Of a DNA stretch of 64,000 nucleotides, positions 33,795-42,603 are shown piece by piece (the stretch's first letter is position 1; each line of letters starts with the position of its first letter). Below the pieces are notes generated by a model. That model searched no databases and was not told the origin of the DNA. It saw nothing but the letters and a program-made list of their open reading frames with translations. Source of the DNA: Lentzea guizhouensis (lineage in GTDB: Bacteria; Actinomycetota; Actinomycetes; Mycobacteriales; Pseudonocardiaceae); contig NZ_CP016793.1 in assembly GCF_001701025.1 (NCBI RefSeq), positions 4,836,001 through 4,900,000 on the forward strand, read 5' to 3'. Both the position numbers and the translations under genes were made by a program.

Positions 33795-34943
33795 ATGCTC
33801 AGGGTGGGGTTGACCGGGGGGATCGGGTCGGGCAAGTCGACGGTCGCGCGGCTGCTGGCGGAACGCGGCGCGATGATCATCGACGCGGACAAGCTCGCGC
33901 GGGAGGTGCTGGAGCCGGGCACCGAAGGCCTCGCCGAGGTCGTGAAGGCGTTCGGTGAGGACGTCCTCAACGCCGACGGCACGCTGAACCGGGCGGCGCT
34001 GGCGGCCAAGGCGTTCGCGACCGAGGAGGCTCGGCAGACGCTCAACGGCATCACGCACCCGCGGATCGGGCGGCTGACCGCCGAACGCATGGCGGCCGCG
34101 CCCGAGGACGGCATCGTGGTGCACGACATCCCGTTGCTGGTGGAACGGGACATGGCGGCCGCATATCACCTGGTCATCGTGGTGTACGCGGACGCGGAGA
34201 CGCGGCTGCGGCGCCTCGTCACGAGCCGGGGCATGGACGAGGACGACGCACGTCAGCGGATCGCGGCGCAGGCCACCGACGAGCAGCGGCGGGCCGTGGC
34301 AGACGTGTGGCTGGACAACTCCGGCGAGGTGCCGGACGTGACGGGGTTGTGGGACCGGCTGGTCGGGTTCGAGAAGAACGTGCGCACGCAGACGTACGCG
34401 TCGGGGCGGCCGGTCGTGGTGCCGTACGACGAACGCTGGCCCGCGCAGGCGAAGCGGCTCGCCCGGCGGATCAGCCTCGCCGCGGGCGGGCGGCACGTCG
34501 AGCACATCGGGTCGACCAGCGTTCCCGGTCTCGCGGCCAAGGACGTGCTGGACTTCCAGCTCGCCGTCGAGGACGTGGAGACGGCCGACGGGTTGCGGGA
34601 AGTGCTGGCACAGGCCGGTTTCCCGTACGTGGGGCCGTACGAGGACACGCCGCGCGGTGACGGCTGCTGGGACAAGAGGCTGCACGCGGGCGCGGATCCG
34701 GGGCGGCGGGTGAACCTGCACCTGCGGGTCCGGGGTGCGGCGAACTGGCAGTGGGCGGTGGACTTCCGCGACTGGCTGCGGCACGACGCGCAGGCGCGCG
34801 AGGAGTACGCGAACGTCAAGCTCGAGCTGTCCCAGCGGTTTGCGGCCGACAGCACCGGGTTCGCCTACGGTGACGCGAAGGAGCCGTTCATGGAGGCGGC
34901 CGTGGAGCGGGTCAAGGCCTACAGGGGCGGCCAGGCGTCGTAG
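33795..34943 (+). CDS. coaE: dephospho-CoA kinase fused to a GrpB-type domain
   Basis: A 382-aa protein. Residues 1-200 are dephospho-CoA kinase, the last step of coenzyme A synthesis: P-loop GLTGGIGSGKSTVARLLAERG and the acceptor motif DADKLAREV and HDIPLLVE. Residues about 215-380 are a GrpB/UPF0157 (nucleotidyltransferase-like) domain with HIGSTSVPGL and the DFQLAVED acidic pair. The fusion is also found in mycobacteria. TAACCT (33782-33787) ends 7 nt before the ATG, so a leaderless mRNA starting within the end of the upstream gene is likely. Confidence 0.95.
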   Translation: MLRVGLTGGIGSGKSTVARLLAERGAMIIDADKLAREVLEPGTEGLAEVVKAFGEDVLNADGTLNRAALAAKAFATEEARQTLNGITHPRIGRLTAERMAAAPEDGIVVHDIPLLVERDMAAAYHLVIVVYADAETRLRRLVTSRGMDEDDARQRIAAQATDEQRRAVADVWLDNSGEVPDVTGLWDRLVGFEKNVRTQTYASGRPVVVPYDERWPAQAKRLARRISLAAGGRHVEHIGSTSVPGLAAKDVLDFQLAVEDVETADGLREVLAQAGFPYVGPYEDTPRGDGCWDKRLHAGADPGRRVNLHLRVRGAANWQWAVDFRDWLRHDAQAREEYANVKLELSQRFAADSTGFAYGDAKEPFMEAAVERVKAYRGGQAS

Positions 34944-35437
34944 ATGCCGTGCCAGGTCAGCCACGACGTGAGGTTGTGGTTGACGTCGCTGAGCTCTTCG
35001 AGGGTGCGGTGGACCGTGCGCAGCGCCTGGTCGGCGTCGCCCGGCTGCAGCACGCGACCCGCGACGGCCGCGGCGAACTCCTCGCTGCGCACGATGCGGG
35101 CCGTGGTGCCGCCGGGAACGGCCAGGCCCAGCAACAGGTCCGTGGTCTGCCAGTGGCGGTGGTCGCGTTCGACGCGCACGGCGGTCAGCACGCTCGGGCC
35201 ACTGCGCGCGTGCCGGGAACGTGGGTGGAAGGCCGTGAGCCGCACGCCCAGATCGGGCAGCAGCCACGTCACCTCGGAGTCGGAGAACGGGTCCTCCGGT
35301 GTGGGGTGCTCGATGCGCAGACCCCAGCGTTCGACGTGGCACGAACTGAGGTGCCGCATGCCGCCGGACGAATAGCTGCGAACGCCCGAAATGGTGTCGA
35401 CGGTGTCGACCAGCTGAGGTGTAGTGACCGCTCCCAC
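34919..35437 (-). CDS. DUF402-like protein, degenerate copy
   Basis: About 172 aa from GTG 35437 (a TTG at 35455 is the alternative start). It aligns along its length with the neighbouring DUF402 protein (35526-36035), for instance in HWQTTDLLLGLAV against SVWRTTDLYLDLLV and in the last 40 residues. The acidic residues expected of the family (Asp/Glu in the DFYVDVV and DLYLD segments) are replaced (LTAVRVERD, DLLLGLAV), so phosphatase-type activity as in DUF402/FomD-like enzymes is doubtful. It overlaps the end of coaE by 25 nt. Confidence 0.65.
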   Translation of the reverse strand: MGAVTTPQLVDTVDTISGVRSYSSGGMRHLSSCHVERWGLRIEHPTPEDPFSDSEVTWLLPDLGVRLTAFHPRSRHARSGPSVLTAVRVERDHRHWQTTDLLLGLAVPGGTTARIVRSEEFAAAVAGRVLQPGDADQALRTVHRTLEELSDVNHNLTSWLTWHGIYDAWPPL

Positions 35438-35525
35438 ACCGCCGAGGGTAGTCAAATATGTGCTTGCAGTTACCCGTCAGATCGATTTGTTACGTCACGG
35501 TCAGATGACGACTACACTCTGTGTA

Positions 35526-36035
35526 TCAACGCCAGGTCGTGGAGCAACCCGAATAGGCGAGCCATCTGACTACATCGTGACCGTGTGCTGAAATACCGGA
35601 CACCGCCGCATAGGTGGTTTCCAACGCCCATTGCGCGCGTTCCGCGGAGATCAGGTTGTGCTGGACCGCGGAGATCAGCTCGTCGGTGTCGAGCACGGTG
35701 GTGCTGCGGCCCGTCCGGACCAGCAGGTCGAGGTAGAGATCGGTCGTCCTCCACACGCTGCCGATCGCCGAGATCTCCACGACGTCGACGTAGAAGTCGA
35801 AGTCCTGCTCGTGGCCGCGGTGCCAGGACTGGCGGGTGACCCGCAGGTTCAGCTTGGGCACGAACCAGCTCTCGAAGTGGCTGATCTTCGGGTGCCCGGC
35901 GAGCGGCCGGAACATGTAGAGGCCCGTCGGGGTGAGGCGGTACTCGTCGACGCTCCTCAGCTGCCCCTTGGGGTCGGTGTTGCTCTTGGCGTCCAGGTCG
36001 AAGTACTCGATCTTCGGCGGATGGATGTGTGCCAC
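35526..36035 (-). CDS. DUF402-family protein
   Basis: About 169 aa if started at GTG 36035 (start VAHIHPPKIEYFDLDAK); the frame is open to GTG 36071. It has the DUF402 acidic pattern DFDFYVDVVE, DLYLDLLV and LDTDEL, shared with FomD/Sc4828-type nucleoside diphosphatases that use two metal ions. A DUF402 gene between coaE and uvrB is a conserved actinobacterial arrangement. A duplicated, degenerate copy lies just downstream. Confidence 0.75.
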   Translation of the reverse strand: MAHIHPPKIEYFDLDAKSNTDPKGQLRSVDEYRLTPTGLYMFRPLAGHPKISHFESWFVPKLNLRVTRQSWHRGHEQDFDFYVDVVEISAIGSVWRTTDLYLDLLVRTGRSTTVLDTDELISAVQHNLISAERAQWALETTYAAVSGISAHGHDVVRWLAYSGCSTTWR

Positions 36036-36085
36036 GTCAGCGATACTGCCACCACTTTCGTCAACGGCCACTTAGGATCTCGCGC

Positions 36086-37177
36086 ATGTTCGGGATCATC
36101 CGCCCCTGCCGCAACAGACTGGGCGCTGAGCTGCGGTCCGCGTGGCTCGCGCACCTGTGCGGGATGTGCTTGTCGTTGCGTGACGAGCACGGTCATCTGT
36201 CACGTCTGGTCACCAACTACGACGGGTTGATGATCTCGGCCGTGGTCGAGGCGCAGACCGGGTTGTCGCGCCGCTCGGCCGGGCCGTGTGCGTTGCGGGG
36301 CATGAAGTCCGCGGACGTGGCCGTCGGGTCGGGTGCGCGGCTGGCGGCGTCGGTGTCGCTGGTGCTGGCGTCGTTGAAGATCCACGACCACGTGGACGAC
36401 GGGGACGGGCTCGCCGGGCGGGTCGGCTGGGCGGGGCGCGCGGTGGCCCAGCGGTGGGCGGCCAAGGGCGTCGGCACGGCGTCCGACCTGGGGTTCGACG
36501 CGTCGGTGATGGTCGACTCGGTGCGGCGGCAGACAATCGTCGAGGCGGCGGCGGGGCTGGGCAGCTCGGTGCTGGTGGTGACCGAGCCGACGGAGACCGC
36601 GACCGGGTTCGCGGTGGCGCAGACGGCGATCATCGCGGGGCGGCCGGCGAACGCGGAGCCGTTGCGCGAGGTCGGGCGGCTGTTCGGGCGGGTCGCGCAC
36701 CTGATCGACGCGGTGGAGGACCTGGAGGAGGACCGGGCGGCGGGAGCGTGGAACCCGTTGCTGGCCACCGGGACGACGGTGCAGGAGGCGCACCGGCTGT
36801 GCCTGGACGCGTTGGCGGGGATCAGGCTCGCGCTGGCCGAGGTGGAGTTCGTGGACGGGCGGCTGGTACACAAACTGCTGGTGCACGAGCTGGAGGAGTC
36901 GGTCGTCCGGGCGTTCGGCAAGCGGAAGCGGCACCAGTACCCGCCGGGCAAGCCGCGCTGGTCGGACCCCGGCAGCGGGCTGTGGGCGTACCCGAGGCTG
37001 AACTGGCAGCGTCAGCCGCGCGGGTGCTTCACGGGGTGCGGGGCGTTCCTCTACATGTGCGGCACGTGCCAGTTCTGCTGCCGCGACCCGTTCCCGGGGC
37101 CGTGGAGCGACAAGCGGCGCGACGGGTGCGACGGCGGCGACTGCGGCCCGAACTGTGACTGCGACTGCAGCTGCTGA
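36086..37177 (+). CDS. DUF5685-type protein with cysteine-rich tail
   Basis: A 363-aa protein starting at ATG 36086 (MFGIIRPCRNRLGAEL). TAGGAT at 36073-36078 is 7 nt upstream, so the mRNA is probably leaderless. The body is helical and the start LRPCR...LCGMCLSLRDEHG agrees with DUF5685 proteins of actinobacteria. The last 55 residues are extremely Cys-rich: about 12 Cys including GCGAFLYMCGTC, FCC and a C-terminal CDCDCSC. This resembles metal-binding tails. No function is established; a role in metal or cofactor binding is inference. Confidence 0.75.
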   Translation: MFGIIRPCRNRLGAELRSAWLAHLCGMCLSLRDEHGHLSRLVTNYDGLMISAVVEAQTGLSRRSAGPCALRGMKSADVAVGSGARLAASVSLVLASLKIHDHVDDGDGLAGRVGWAGRAVAQRWAAKGVGTASDLGFDASVMVDSVRRQTIVEAAAGLGSSVLVVTEPTETATGFAVAQTAIIAGRPANAEPLREVGRLFGRVAHLIDAVEDLEEDRAAGAWNPLLATGTTVQEAHRLCLDALAGIRLALAEVEFVDGRLVHKLLVHELEESVVRAFGKRKRHQYPPGKPRWSDPGSGLWAYPRLNWQRQPRGCFTGCGAFLYMCGTCQFCCRDPFPGPWSDKRRDGCDGGDCGPNCDCDCSC

Positions 37178-37216
37178 TCATGCCGTCAAGGGGTGCTGAC
37201 CAGGCGCAATCTGAAA

Positions 37217-37239
37217 TTGTCAGACCCCCGGCGTAACGT
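37217..37239 (+). promoter_or_regulatory. RecA-independent DNA-damage (PafBC-type) promoter of uvrB
   Basis: TTGTCAGAC (37217-37225), 8 nt, TAACGT (37234-37239). This matches the mycobacterial RecA-NDp consensus TTGTCRGTG-N8-TANNNT except the last two bases of the first box. The -10 ends 7 nt before GTG 37247 and no Shine-Dalgarno is present, so the mRNA is expected to start at the initiation codon. Confidence 0.75.
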
Positions 37240-37246
37240 GCTTCCC

Positions 37247-39406
37247 GTGGCATTCGCAACCGAGCTCCCACCAGAGGAGAGCACCGTCAAGGCGCACTCC
37301 GAGCACCGTCCCGTCGGCGAGATCACCCGGACCGGCGGGCAGTTCCGCGTGGTCAGCGACTACGTGCCGGCGGGCGACCAGCCGGCCGCCATCGCCGATC
37401 TGGAGAGGCGGGTGCGCTCGGGCGAGCGCGACGTCGTGCTGCTCGGTGCCACCGGTACCGGCAAGTCGGCGACGACGGCGTGGCTGGTCGAGAAGCTGCA
37501 GCGGCCGACGCTGGTCATGGCGCCGAACAAGACGCTGGCCGCGCAGCTGGCGAACGAGCTGAAGGAGCTCTTCCCGCACAACGCGGTGGAGTACTTCGTC
37601 AGCTACTACGACTACTACCAGCCAGAGGCGTACATCCCGCAGACGGACACCTACATCGAGAAGGACTCCTCGATCAACGAGGACGTCGAGCGGCTGCGAC
37701 ACTCCGCCACCATGTCGCTGCTGACCCGGCGCGACGTCATCGTGGTCGCCTCCGTCTCGTGCATCTACGGCCTCGGCACCCCGCAGTCCTACCTCGACCG
37801 CTCGATCCCGCTGGCCGTGGGCGCCGAGGTGGAGCGCGACAAGTTCCTGCGCGCCCTGGTCGACGTGCAGTACAGCCGCAACGACATGTCGTTCACCCGT
37901 GGCTCGTTCCGGGTGCGCGGCGACACGGTGGAGATCATCCCGTCCTACGAGGAGCTCGCCGTGCGCGTCGAGTTCTTCGGCGACGAGATCGACAAGCTCT
38001 ACTACCTGCACCCGCTGACCGGTGACGTGGTGCGCGAGGTCGACGACCTGCGGATCTTCCCTGCCACCCACTACGTCGCGGGCCCGGAGCGCATGGAGCG
38101 CGCGATCCGCGACATCGAGGCGGAGCTGGAGACGACGCTCGCCCAGATGGAGCGCCAGGGCAAGCTGCTCGAAGCCCAGCGCCTGCGCATGCGCACGTCC
38201 TACGACATCGAGATGATGCGCCAGGTCGGCTTCTGCAACGGCATCGAGAACTACTCGCGCCACATCGACGGCCGCGGCCCCGGCACCGCACCGGCCACGC
38301 TGCTCGACTACTTCCCCGACGACTTCCTGATGGTCATCGACGAGTCGCACGTGACCGTCCCGCAGATCGGCGGCATGTACGAGGGCGACGCCTCCCGCAA
38401 GCGCAACCTCGTCGAACACGGCTTCCGCCTCCCGTCCGCGCTCGACAACCGCCCGCTGACGTGGGAGGAGTTCGCCGACCGCATCGGCCAGGTCGTCTAC
38501 CTCTCCGCCACGCCGGGCCCCTACGAGCTGGGCCAGTCCGGCGGCGAGTTCGTCGAGCAGGTCATCCGCCCCACCGGCCTGGTCGACCCCGAGGTCGTCG
38601 TGAAGCCGACCGAGGGCCAGATCGACGACCTGGTCCACTCCATCCGCGAACGGGCAGAGCGCGACGAGCGCGTCCTGGTCACCACCCTGACCAAGAAGAT
38701 GGCCGAGGACCTCACCGACTACCTCCTCGAACTCGGCATCCGCGTCCGCTACCTCCACTCCGAGGTCGACACGCTGCGCCGCGTCGAACTGCTCCGCCAG
38801 CTCCGCCTGGGCGAGTACGACGTCCTCATCGGCATCAACCTGCTGCGCGAGGGCCTCGACCTCCCCGAGGTCTCCCTGGTCGCCATCCTCGACGCGGACA
38901 AGGAAGGCTTCCTGCGCTCCGGCACCTCCCTGGTGCAGACGATCGGCCGCGCGGCCCGCAACGTCTCCGGCGAGGTCCACATGTACGCGGACCGCATCAC
39001 CGACTCCATGCGCCACGCCATCGACGAAACCAACCGCCGCCGCGCCAAGCAGGTCGCCTACAACGAGGAACGCGGCCTCGACCCCCAACCGCTCCGCAAG
39101 AAGATCACCGACATCCTCGAAGCCGTCTACTCCGAGGCCGACGACGTCCCGGTCGGCGGCTCCGGCCGCAACCAGTCCCGCGGCAAACGCGCCACCGGCG
39201 AAAGCGGCCGCTCCTCCGGCGTCCTGCAGTCCCACGAACGCGCCGGCATGGCCCGGTCGGAGCTGGCCGACCTGGTGCAGCAGCTGACGGACCAGATGAT
39301 GAACGCAGCCCGGGACCTGCAGTTCGAGCTGGCGGCGCGGCTGAGGGACGAGATCCAGGACCTGAAGAAGGAGCTGCGGGGGATGGATGCGGCGGGCGTG
39401 AAGTAA
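37247..39406 (+). CDS. uvrB: excinuclease ABC subunit B
   Basis: A 719-aa helicase-like subunit of the nucleotide-excision repair complex, loaded by UvrA and incising with UvrC. Visible: Walker [14 protein letters not shown], the beta-hairpin [21 protein letters not shown] which inserts between the strands, Walker B/DEAD-type VIDESH, the helicase motif VI region QTIGRAARN and the C-terminal UvrC-binding UVR motif ([20 protein letters not shown]). Broken where needed to keep pieces short. GTG 37247 is chosen because the promoter at 37217-37239 places transcription start there and homology begins soon after. DNA-damage induction independent of LexA is expected. Confidence 0.97.
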   Translation: MAFATELPPEESTVKAHSEHRPVGEITRTGGQFRVVSDYVPAGDQPAAIADLERRVRSGERDVVLLGATGTGKSATTAWLVEKLQRPTLVMAPNKTLAAQLANELKELFPHNAVEYFVSYYDYYQPEAYIPQTDTYIEKDSSINEDVERLRHSATMSLLTRRDVIVVASVSCIYGLGTPQSYLDRSIPLAVGAEVERDKFLRALVDVQYSRNDMSFTRGSFRVRGDTVEIIPSYEELAVRVEFFGDEIDKLYYLHPLTGDVVREVDDLRIFPATHYVAGPERMERAIRDIEAELETTLAQMERQGKLLEAQRLRMRTSYDIEMMRQVGFCNGIENYSRHIDGRGPGTAPATLLDYFPDDFLMVIDESHVTVPQIGGMYEGDASRKRNLVEHGFRLPSALDNRPLTWEEFADRIGQVVYLSATPGPYELGQSGGEFVEQVIRPTGLVDPEVVVKPTEGQIDDLVHSIRERAERDERVLVTTLTKKMAEDLTDYLLELGIRVRYLHSEVDTLRRVELLRQLRLGEYDVLIGINLLREGLDLPEVSLVAILDADKEGFLRSGTSLVQTIGRAARNVSGEVHMYADRITDSMRHAIDETNRRRAKQVAYNEERGLDPQPLRKKITDILEAVYSEADDVPVGGSGRNQSRGKRATGESGRSSGVLQSHERAGMARSELADLVQQLTDQMMNAARDLQFELAARLRDEIQDLKKELRGMDAAGVK

Positions 39407-39555
39407 AGGCTTGCTCAGAGGGCGCCGGACGGCGCGCTCGGGGTTGTGGTGGCTTGGGGTGCGGGCTGGGGTCCGCACCTGGTCGATCACCTTGGGTGCG
39501 TGGTTGATCAGACACTGGCCGAAATTGTGGAGTTCATCGCCGCTTCGCGACGATA

Positions 39556-39681
39556 GCGATTGGGGCTTGACTTCGAGCCTCTGGCGGGGCGATGCATCGG
39601 CCTTCAAAAGCCGGGCTGAAAAGAGCCCGGCCGTTCCGAACCAAGCGTATCGCCCCGCACTCAAAGTCAAGCCCCAATCGC
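39556..39681. repeat. 126-nt palindromic (hairpin) element
   Basis: Outer arms GCGATTGGGGCTTGACTT (39556-39573) and its exact complement (39664-39681), followed inwards by matching GAG, GCGGGGCGAT (39584-39593 with 39649-39658) and a central 8-bp stem GCCGGGCT/AGCCCGGC (39610-39617, 39624-39631) around GAAAAG. The whole folds into a long interrupted hairpin. It could be a MITE-like or REP-like element, or a structured RNA. No transposase is near. Confidence 0.7.
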
Positions 39682-40141
39682 GATGCCGGTGGGTGTCACC
39701 GCTACCCGTCGCTGCAGGTTGAAACGCCTCGCCTCCGGCTCGATGAGGCTCGCCCGGCGGGGACGGGTCGATTCGTCTCGCTTCGCTCGATCACCTGGCC
39801 TGGCCCAGGCATGCCCTTGGGGCTCCGCCGTGCTCTCGCTGTCGGGCCTTGTCGTGCGCTCGCCGCTAAGCGCCTCAGCGCACCCGCCGCGAAGCCTTGG
39901 CGCACCGCCGCGAAGCCTTGCCACAAAGCCTTGCCCGCTTCGCCTCCCCGGCCGCCCTCGCTCTCGCCGCCCTGCTCCGCCGCCCCGCTCGCTTCGCCTC
40001 CTCGCCTGGGCCCGCGTCGCTTCGCCTCCACCTGGTTCGGCTCGCCCAGACGTGAGCCGAGGCGGTCTGCCTTGCCTCGCCTGATTGCCTCCACCCGGCT
40101 TGGCTTGCCCCGGTCGGCACTGTTGCTGTCGCAGCCCGAAA

Positions 40142-40164
40142 TTGTCAGACCTCGCGAGTACGTT
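40142..40164 (+). promoter_or_regulatory. orphan RecA-independent damage-type promoter
   Basis: TTGTCAGAC (40142-40150), 8 nt, TACGTT (40159-40164): the same first box as in front of uvrB and the TANNNT -10 at the exact spacing. No convincing gene begins downstream within 250 nt. It may drive a small RNA or be left from a lost gene. Confidence 0.6.
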
Positions 40165-40417
40165 GGGCCGCGGGGACCCAACATCGAAGGGGACCCCTGC
40201 GCGAGCCTGCAATCCGCCCGCCGCGCCCCTCCACCGCCACCGCACCCGCAGCAATCCACTGTGGACAGACGACCAATCACCCGGCTCTGTCGCTGACCGT
40301 TAGACCAGCGAACGCGGTGGGTGATGAAATCCCGTGGATGCGCAAGAAAGTCGTCGCGTGAATCGCCCTCTGGGGTGAGATGTCGGCTGACAACACTCTT
40401 TGTGACTCGGGACGGCC

Positions 40418-40861
40418 ATGATCTCCCGGGTGGACGTCGAGACCCACCTTGCCGCGGTGGAGCAGGCGCTGATCGCTATGCGACGCAGCCAGTCACGCAG
40501 GGCCCTTGCCGAGTTGGCCGTGCCGGCCTTCGAGGTGCTGGACGTGATCGAGGCGGCGGAGCGGAGCGGTTCGCAGGCAACGGTTTCCGGGGTGGCGGCG
40601 GCGTTGCACGTCGATCAGCCTCGGGCCAGCAAGCTCGTCACCAGTGCTGTTGATGCCGGGTTGGTGGCTCGGGTTGCGGACAAAGCTGATGGGAGGCGGG
40701 TATTGCTCGTGCGCACGCCGAGGGGGCGGGCCACCAGTGCTGATCTGCACCGGGCGCGGCAGGCGGCTTGTGCGGCGGCGATGGCTGACTGGAGTGATGA
40801 GGAGCGGGTGGTGTTCGCCGGGTTGTTGACGCGTTTCGTTGCGGTCTTCGGCGCGCGATAA
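40418..40861 (+). CDS. MarR-family transcriptional regulator
   Basis: A 147-aa winged-helix regulator: the helix-turn-helix is in VSGVAAALHVDQPRASKLVTSAVDAGLV split over residues 53-80, and the wing is RVADKADGRRVLLVRTPRG. The target is unknown; the neighbouring small genes (MmcQ/YjbR and VOC) have their own promoters. It is a MarR protein by sequence, but without recognised effector. Confidence 0.88.
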   Translation: MISRVDVETHLAAVEQALIAMRRSQSRRALAELAVPAFEVLDVIEAAERSGSQATVSGVAAALHVDQPRASKLVTSAVDAGLVARVADKADGRRVLLVRTPRGRATSADLHRARQAACAAAMADWSDEERVVFAGLLTRFVAVFGAR

Positions 40862-40868
40862 TCGTGTT

Positions 40869-41216
40869 GTGACAATGGACGAGCTGATCGCCTACTGCGC
40901 CGCGAAGCCCGGTGCCGAGGAGACGTATCCGTGGGGTGAGGCCGAGCTCGTCTGCAAGGTGGGCGGCAAGGCCTTCGCGTTCGTCGGACTCGACGTGCAC
41001 ACCGTCGGGTTGAAGTGCGGAGCTGATGCCGAGGCCGCTGCGGTGTGGCGGGAGCGCTTTCCCGATGACATCACGGTGAGCGGGTACATCGGGCGGTACG
41101 GGTGGAACACCATCGCGCTCAAGGGGGCGGTGCCCGACGACGACCTGTTGGAGCTGGTGGACGGGTCCTACGAGGCCGTCGTCGCGCGGTTGCCCAAGAG
41201 GAAGCGGCCCGTCTAG
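40869..41216 (+). CDS. MmcQ/YjbR-family protein
   Basis: A 115-aa protein with the family phrase CAAKPGAEETYPWGEAELVCKVGGKAF split at residues 9-35 and GRYGWNTIAL near 78-87. GTG 40869 is preferred over ATG 40875 as start, because GATAAT (40857-40862) ends 6 nt before it and no Shine-Dalgarno is seen, so the mRNA is likely leaderless. The CyaY-like fold suggests a DNA-binding or small-molecule role; function unknown. Confidence 0.85.
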   Translation: MTMDELIAYCAAKPGAEETYPWGEAELVCKVGGKAFAFVGLDVHTVGLKCGADAEAAAVWRERFPDDITVSGYIGRYGWNTIALKGAVPDDDLLELVDGSYEAVVARLPKRKRPV

Positions 41217-41222
41217 GAGTGG

Positions 41223-41242
41223 CTGTCCGCTACTCCGGACAG
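41223..41242. promoter_or_regulatory. inverted repeat CTGTCCG-N6-CGGACAG
   Basis: Exact 7-bp arms at 41223-41229 and 41236-41242, between the MmcQ gene and the VOC gene and 20 nt before the -10 TACGGT (41263-41268) of the latter. An operator for the VOC gene is plausible. Confidence 0.5.
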
Positions 41243-41274
41243 TGGTTGTCCGCATTGGGTTTTACGGTGGCGTC

Positions 41275-41679
41275 ATGGCAACCGAAATCCAGGTGACGAT
41301 GGACGCGGCGGACCCGGCCAGGCTGGCCGCCTTCTGGGCGGAGGCGCTCGGTTACGTGGTGCAGCCGCCGCCTGCCGGGTTCGAGACGTGGGAGGCGTTC
41401 GCCGAGGCGAACAACATCCCGCGGGAGCGGCGCAACGACTACTCGGCGATCATCGACCCGGACGGTTCAGGGCCGCGGTTCTTCTTCCAGCGCGTGCCGG
41501 AGGGCAAGACGGCCAAGAACCGCGTCCACCTCGATGTGAACGCGGGTCTTGAAGCCGTCGACCGGCTCGTCGCCCTCGGTGCGACCAAGGTCGAGGAGTT
41601 CGACCAGGGTGCGATGGGGCACTGGGTCGTCATGCTCGACCCCGAGGGCAACGAGTTCTGTGTGCAGGGCAAGCACTAG
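41275..41679 (+). CDS. VOC-family (glyoxalase-like) protein
   Basis: A 134-aa metal-dependent vicinal-oxygen-chelate fold: VTMDAADPARLAAFWAEALGY at the start, RVHLDVNAG and HWVVMLDPEGNEFCV at the end, with the metal-site His and Glu in HLD and GNEFC. Related proteins are dioxygenases, glyoxalases and drug-binding resistance proteins; the substrate is unknown. TACGGT at 41263-41268 ends 6 nt before the ATG, so the mRNA is likely leaderless. Confidence 0.85.
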   Translation: MATEIQVTMDAADPARLAAFWAEALGYVVQPPPAGFETWEAFAEANNIPRERRNDYSAIIDPDGSGPRFFFQRVPEGKTAKNRVHLDVNAGLEAVDRLVALGATKVEEFDQGAMGHWVVMLDPEGNEFCVQGKH

Positions 41680-42603
41680 CTAGCTGGTGATGTCCTTGGT
41701 GACGAACCGGCGCGCCGCGAGCAACGTGAAGATGCCGCCGTAGACGAGCGCGGAGAACACCCCGCGCGTCATCTCCGACCAGTCCACATCGGTCGAGAGC
41801 AGGTCGGCCCACGCCATCGAGTAGTGCGTCGGCAGGTAGTTGCGCAGGTCCTCGAGCGGTTCGATCTGGTCGAGGATCTGCGACAGGATCGACACGAGCA
41901 CCGTGCCGCCGACAGCGCCCAGTGGCGCGTCGGTGGACACGGACAGGAACAGCGCCAGGCCCGCGACCCAGAACAGGTTGATCGCGATGTAGCAGACGGC
42001 GAGCGCCATGCCGAGCACGCCGTCCGCGAACGGTGCCGCCTCACCGGTCGGGCTCACCACCTCGCCCGCGCCGTACCAGAGCACGCCGACGCCGAGTGCC
42101 ACCGCCGGCAGCAGCGCGAGGGCGAAGAAGCTGAGGATGCCGCTGCTGATCGCCTTCTGCCGCAACAGCCGGTGCCGCGGAATCGGTGCGGCCAGCAGGT
42201 ACTTGAGGCTCGACCACGACGCTTCGGACGCGATCGTGTCGCCGAAGAACAGCGCCACGATCATCGGCAGCAGGAAGCTGCCGCTCACGAACAGCGTGAG
42301 CACCACGAAGTTGATGCCGCTGGCCGTGGCGAGGTCCACGAACCCGCCGGAGCGGCGGTTCTGGCTCTCGCCGAGCTCGAAGCTCAGCGCCAGGATGAAC
42401 GGCAGCAGCACCAGGAAGCCCAGCACGAGCTGGGTCCGGCGGCGCTTGAGCTGGCGTTGCAGCTCGACGCTGATCCGCAGGGTCCTGCGCGCCTTGTAGC
42501 CCTTCGAGGAGCCGTCCTCGGCCACCTCGGTGTGCTGCTGGGCGGCGGCCTCGGTCAGGTCGCTGATCGCTCCGGGGTCGGTGTGGACGCCGTTCTCGCT
42601 CAC
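41680..42603 (-). CDS. ABC-2 type transporter permease
   Basis: A 307-aa membrane protein. GTG 42603 has GAGGAGG well placed upstream. After a 60-residue cytoplasmic, acidic N-terminus there are six hydrophobic segments (about 58-76, 98-118, 152-172, 188-212, 222-242, 283-298). The segment SLKYLLAAPIPRHRLLRQK is typical of ABC-2 permeases. It is the partner of the hydrolase-ABC fusion at 42987-45836, encoded upstream in the same direction, linked by two small overlapping reading frames. The exported substrate is not known. Confidence 0.85.
   Translation of the reverse strand: MSENGVHTDPGAISDLTEAAAQQHTEVAEDGSSKGYKARRTLRISVELQRQLKRRRTQLVLGFLVLLPFILALSFELGESQNRRSGGFVDLATASGINFVVLTLFVSGSFLLPMIVALFFGDTIASEASWSSLKYLLAAPIPRHRLLRQKAISSGILSFFALALLPAVALGVGVLWYGAGEVVSPTGEAAPFADGVLGMALAVCYIAINLFWVAGLALFLSVSTDAPLGAVGGTVLVSILSQILDQIEPLEDLRNYLPTHYSMAWADLLSTDVDWSEMTRGVFSALVYGGIFTLLAARRFVTKDITS

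Larger units (their letters stand above)
39407..40417. other. 1-kb non-coding region with structured element and repetitive sequence
   Basis: No gene is supportable. The first part holds the 126-nt palindrome at 39556-39681. Positions about 39720-40110 are low-complexity, with repeats such as CGCGAAGCCTTG (39889 onwards, several copies), CGCTTCGCCTCC and CCGCTCGCTTCGCCTCC. At 40142-40164 lies a DNA-damage-type promoter without a matching gene. The region may be a decayed gene or a recombination-prone spacer downstream of uvrB. Confidence 0.6.

Noticed and set aside
40085..40303. A 72-codon frame behind the orphan damage promoter
   Set aside because: Pro/Arg-rich without domain, and it starts before the promoter.
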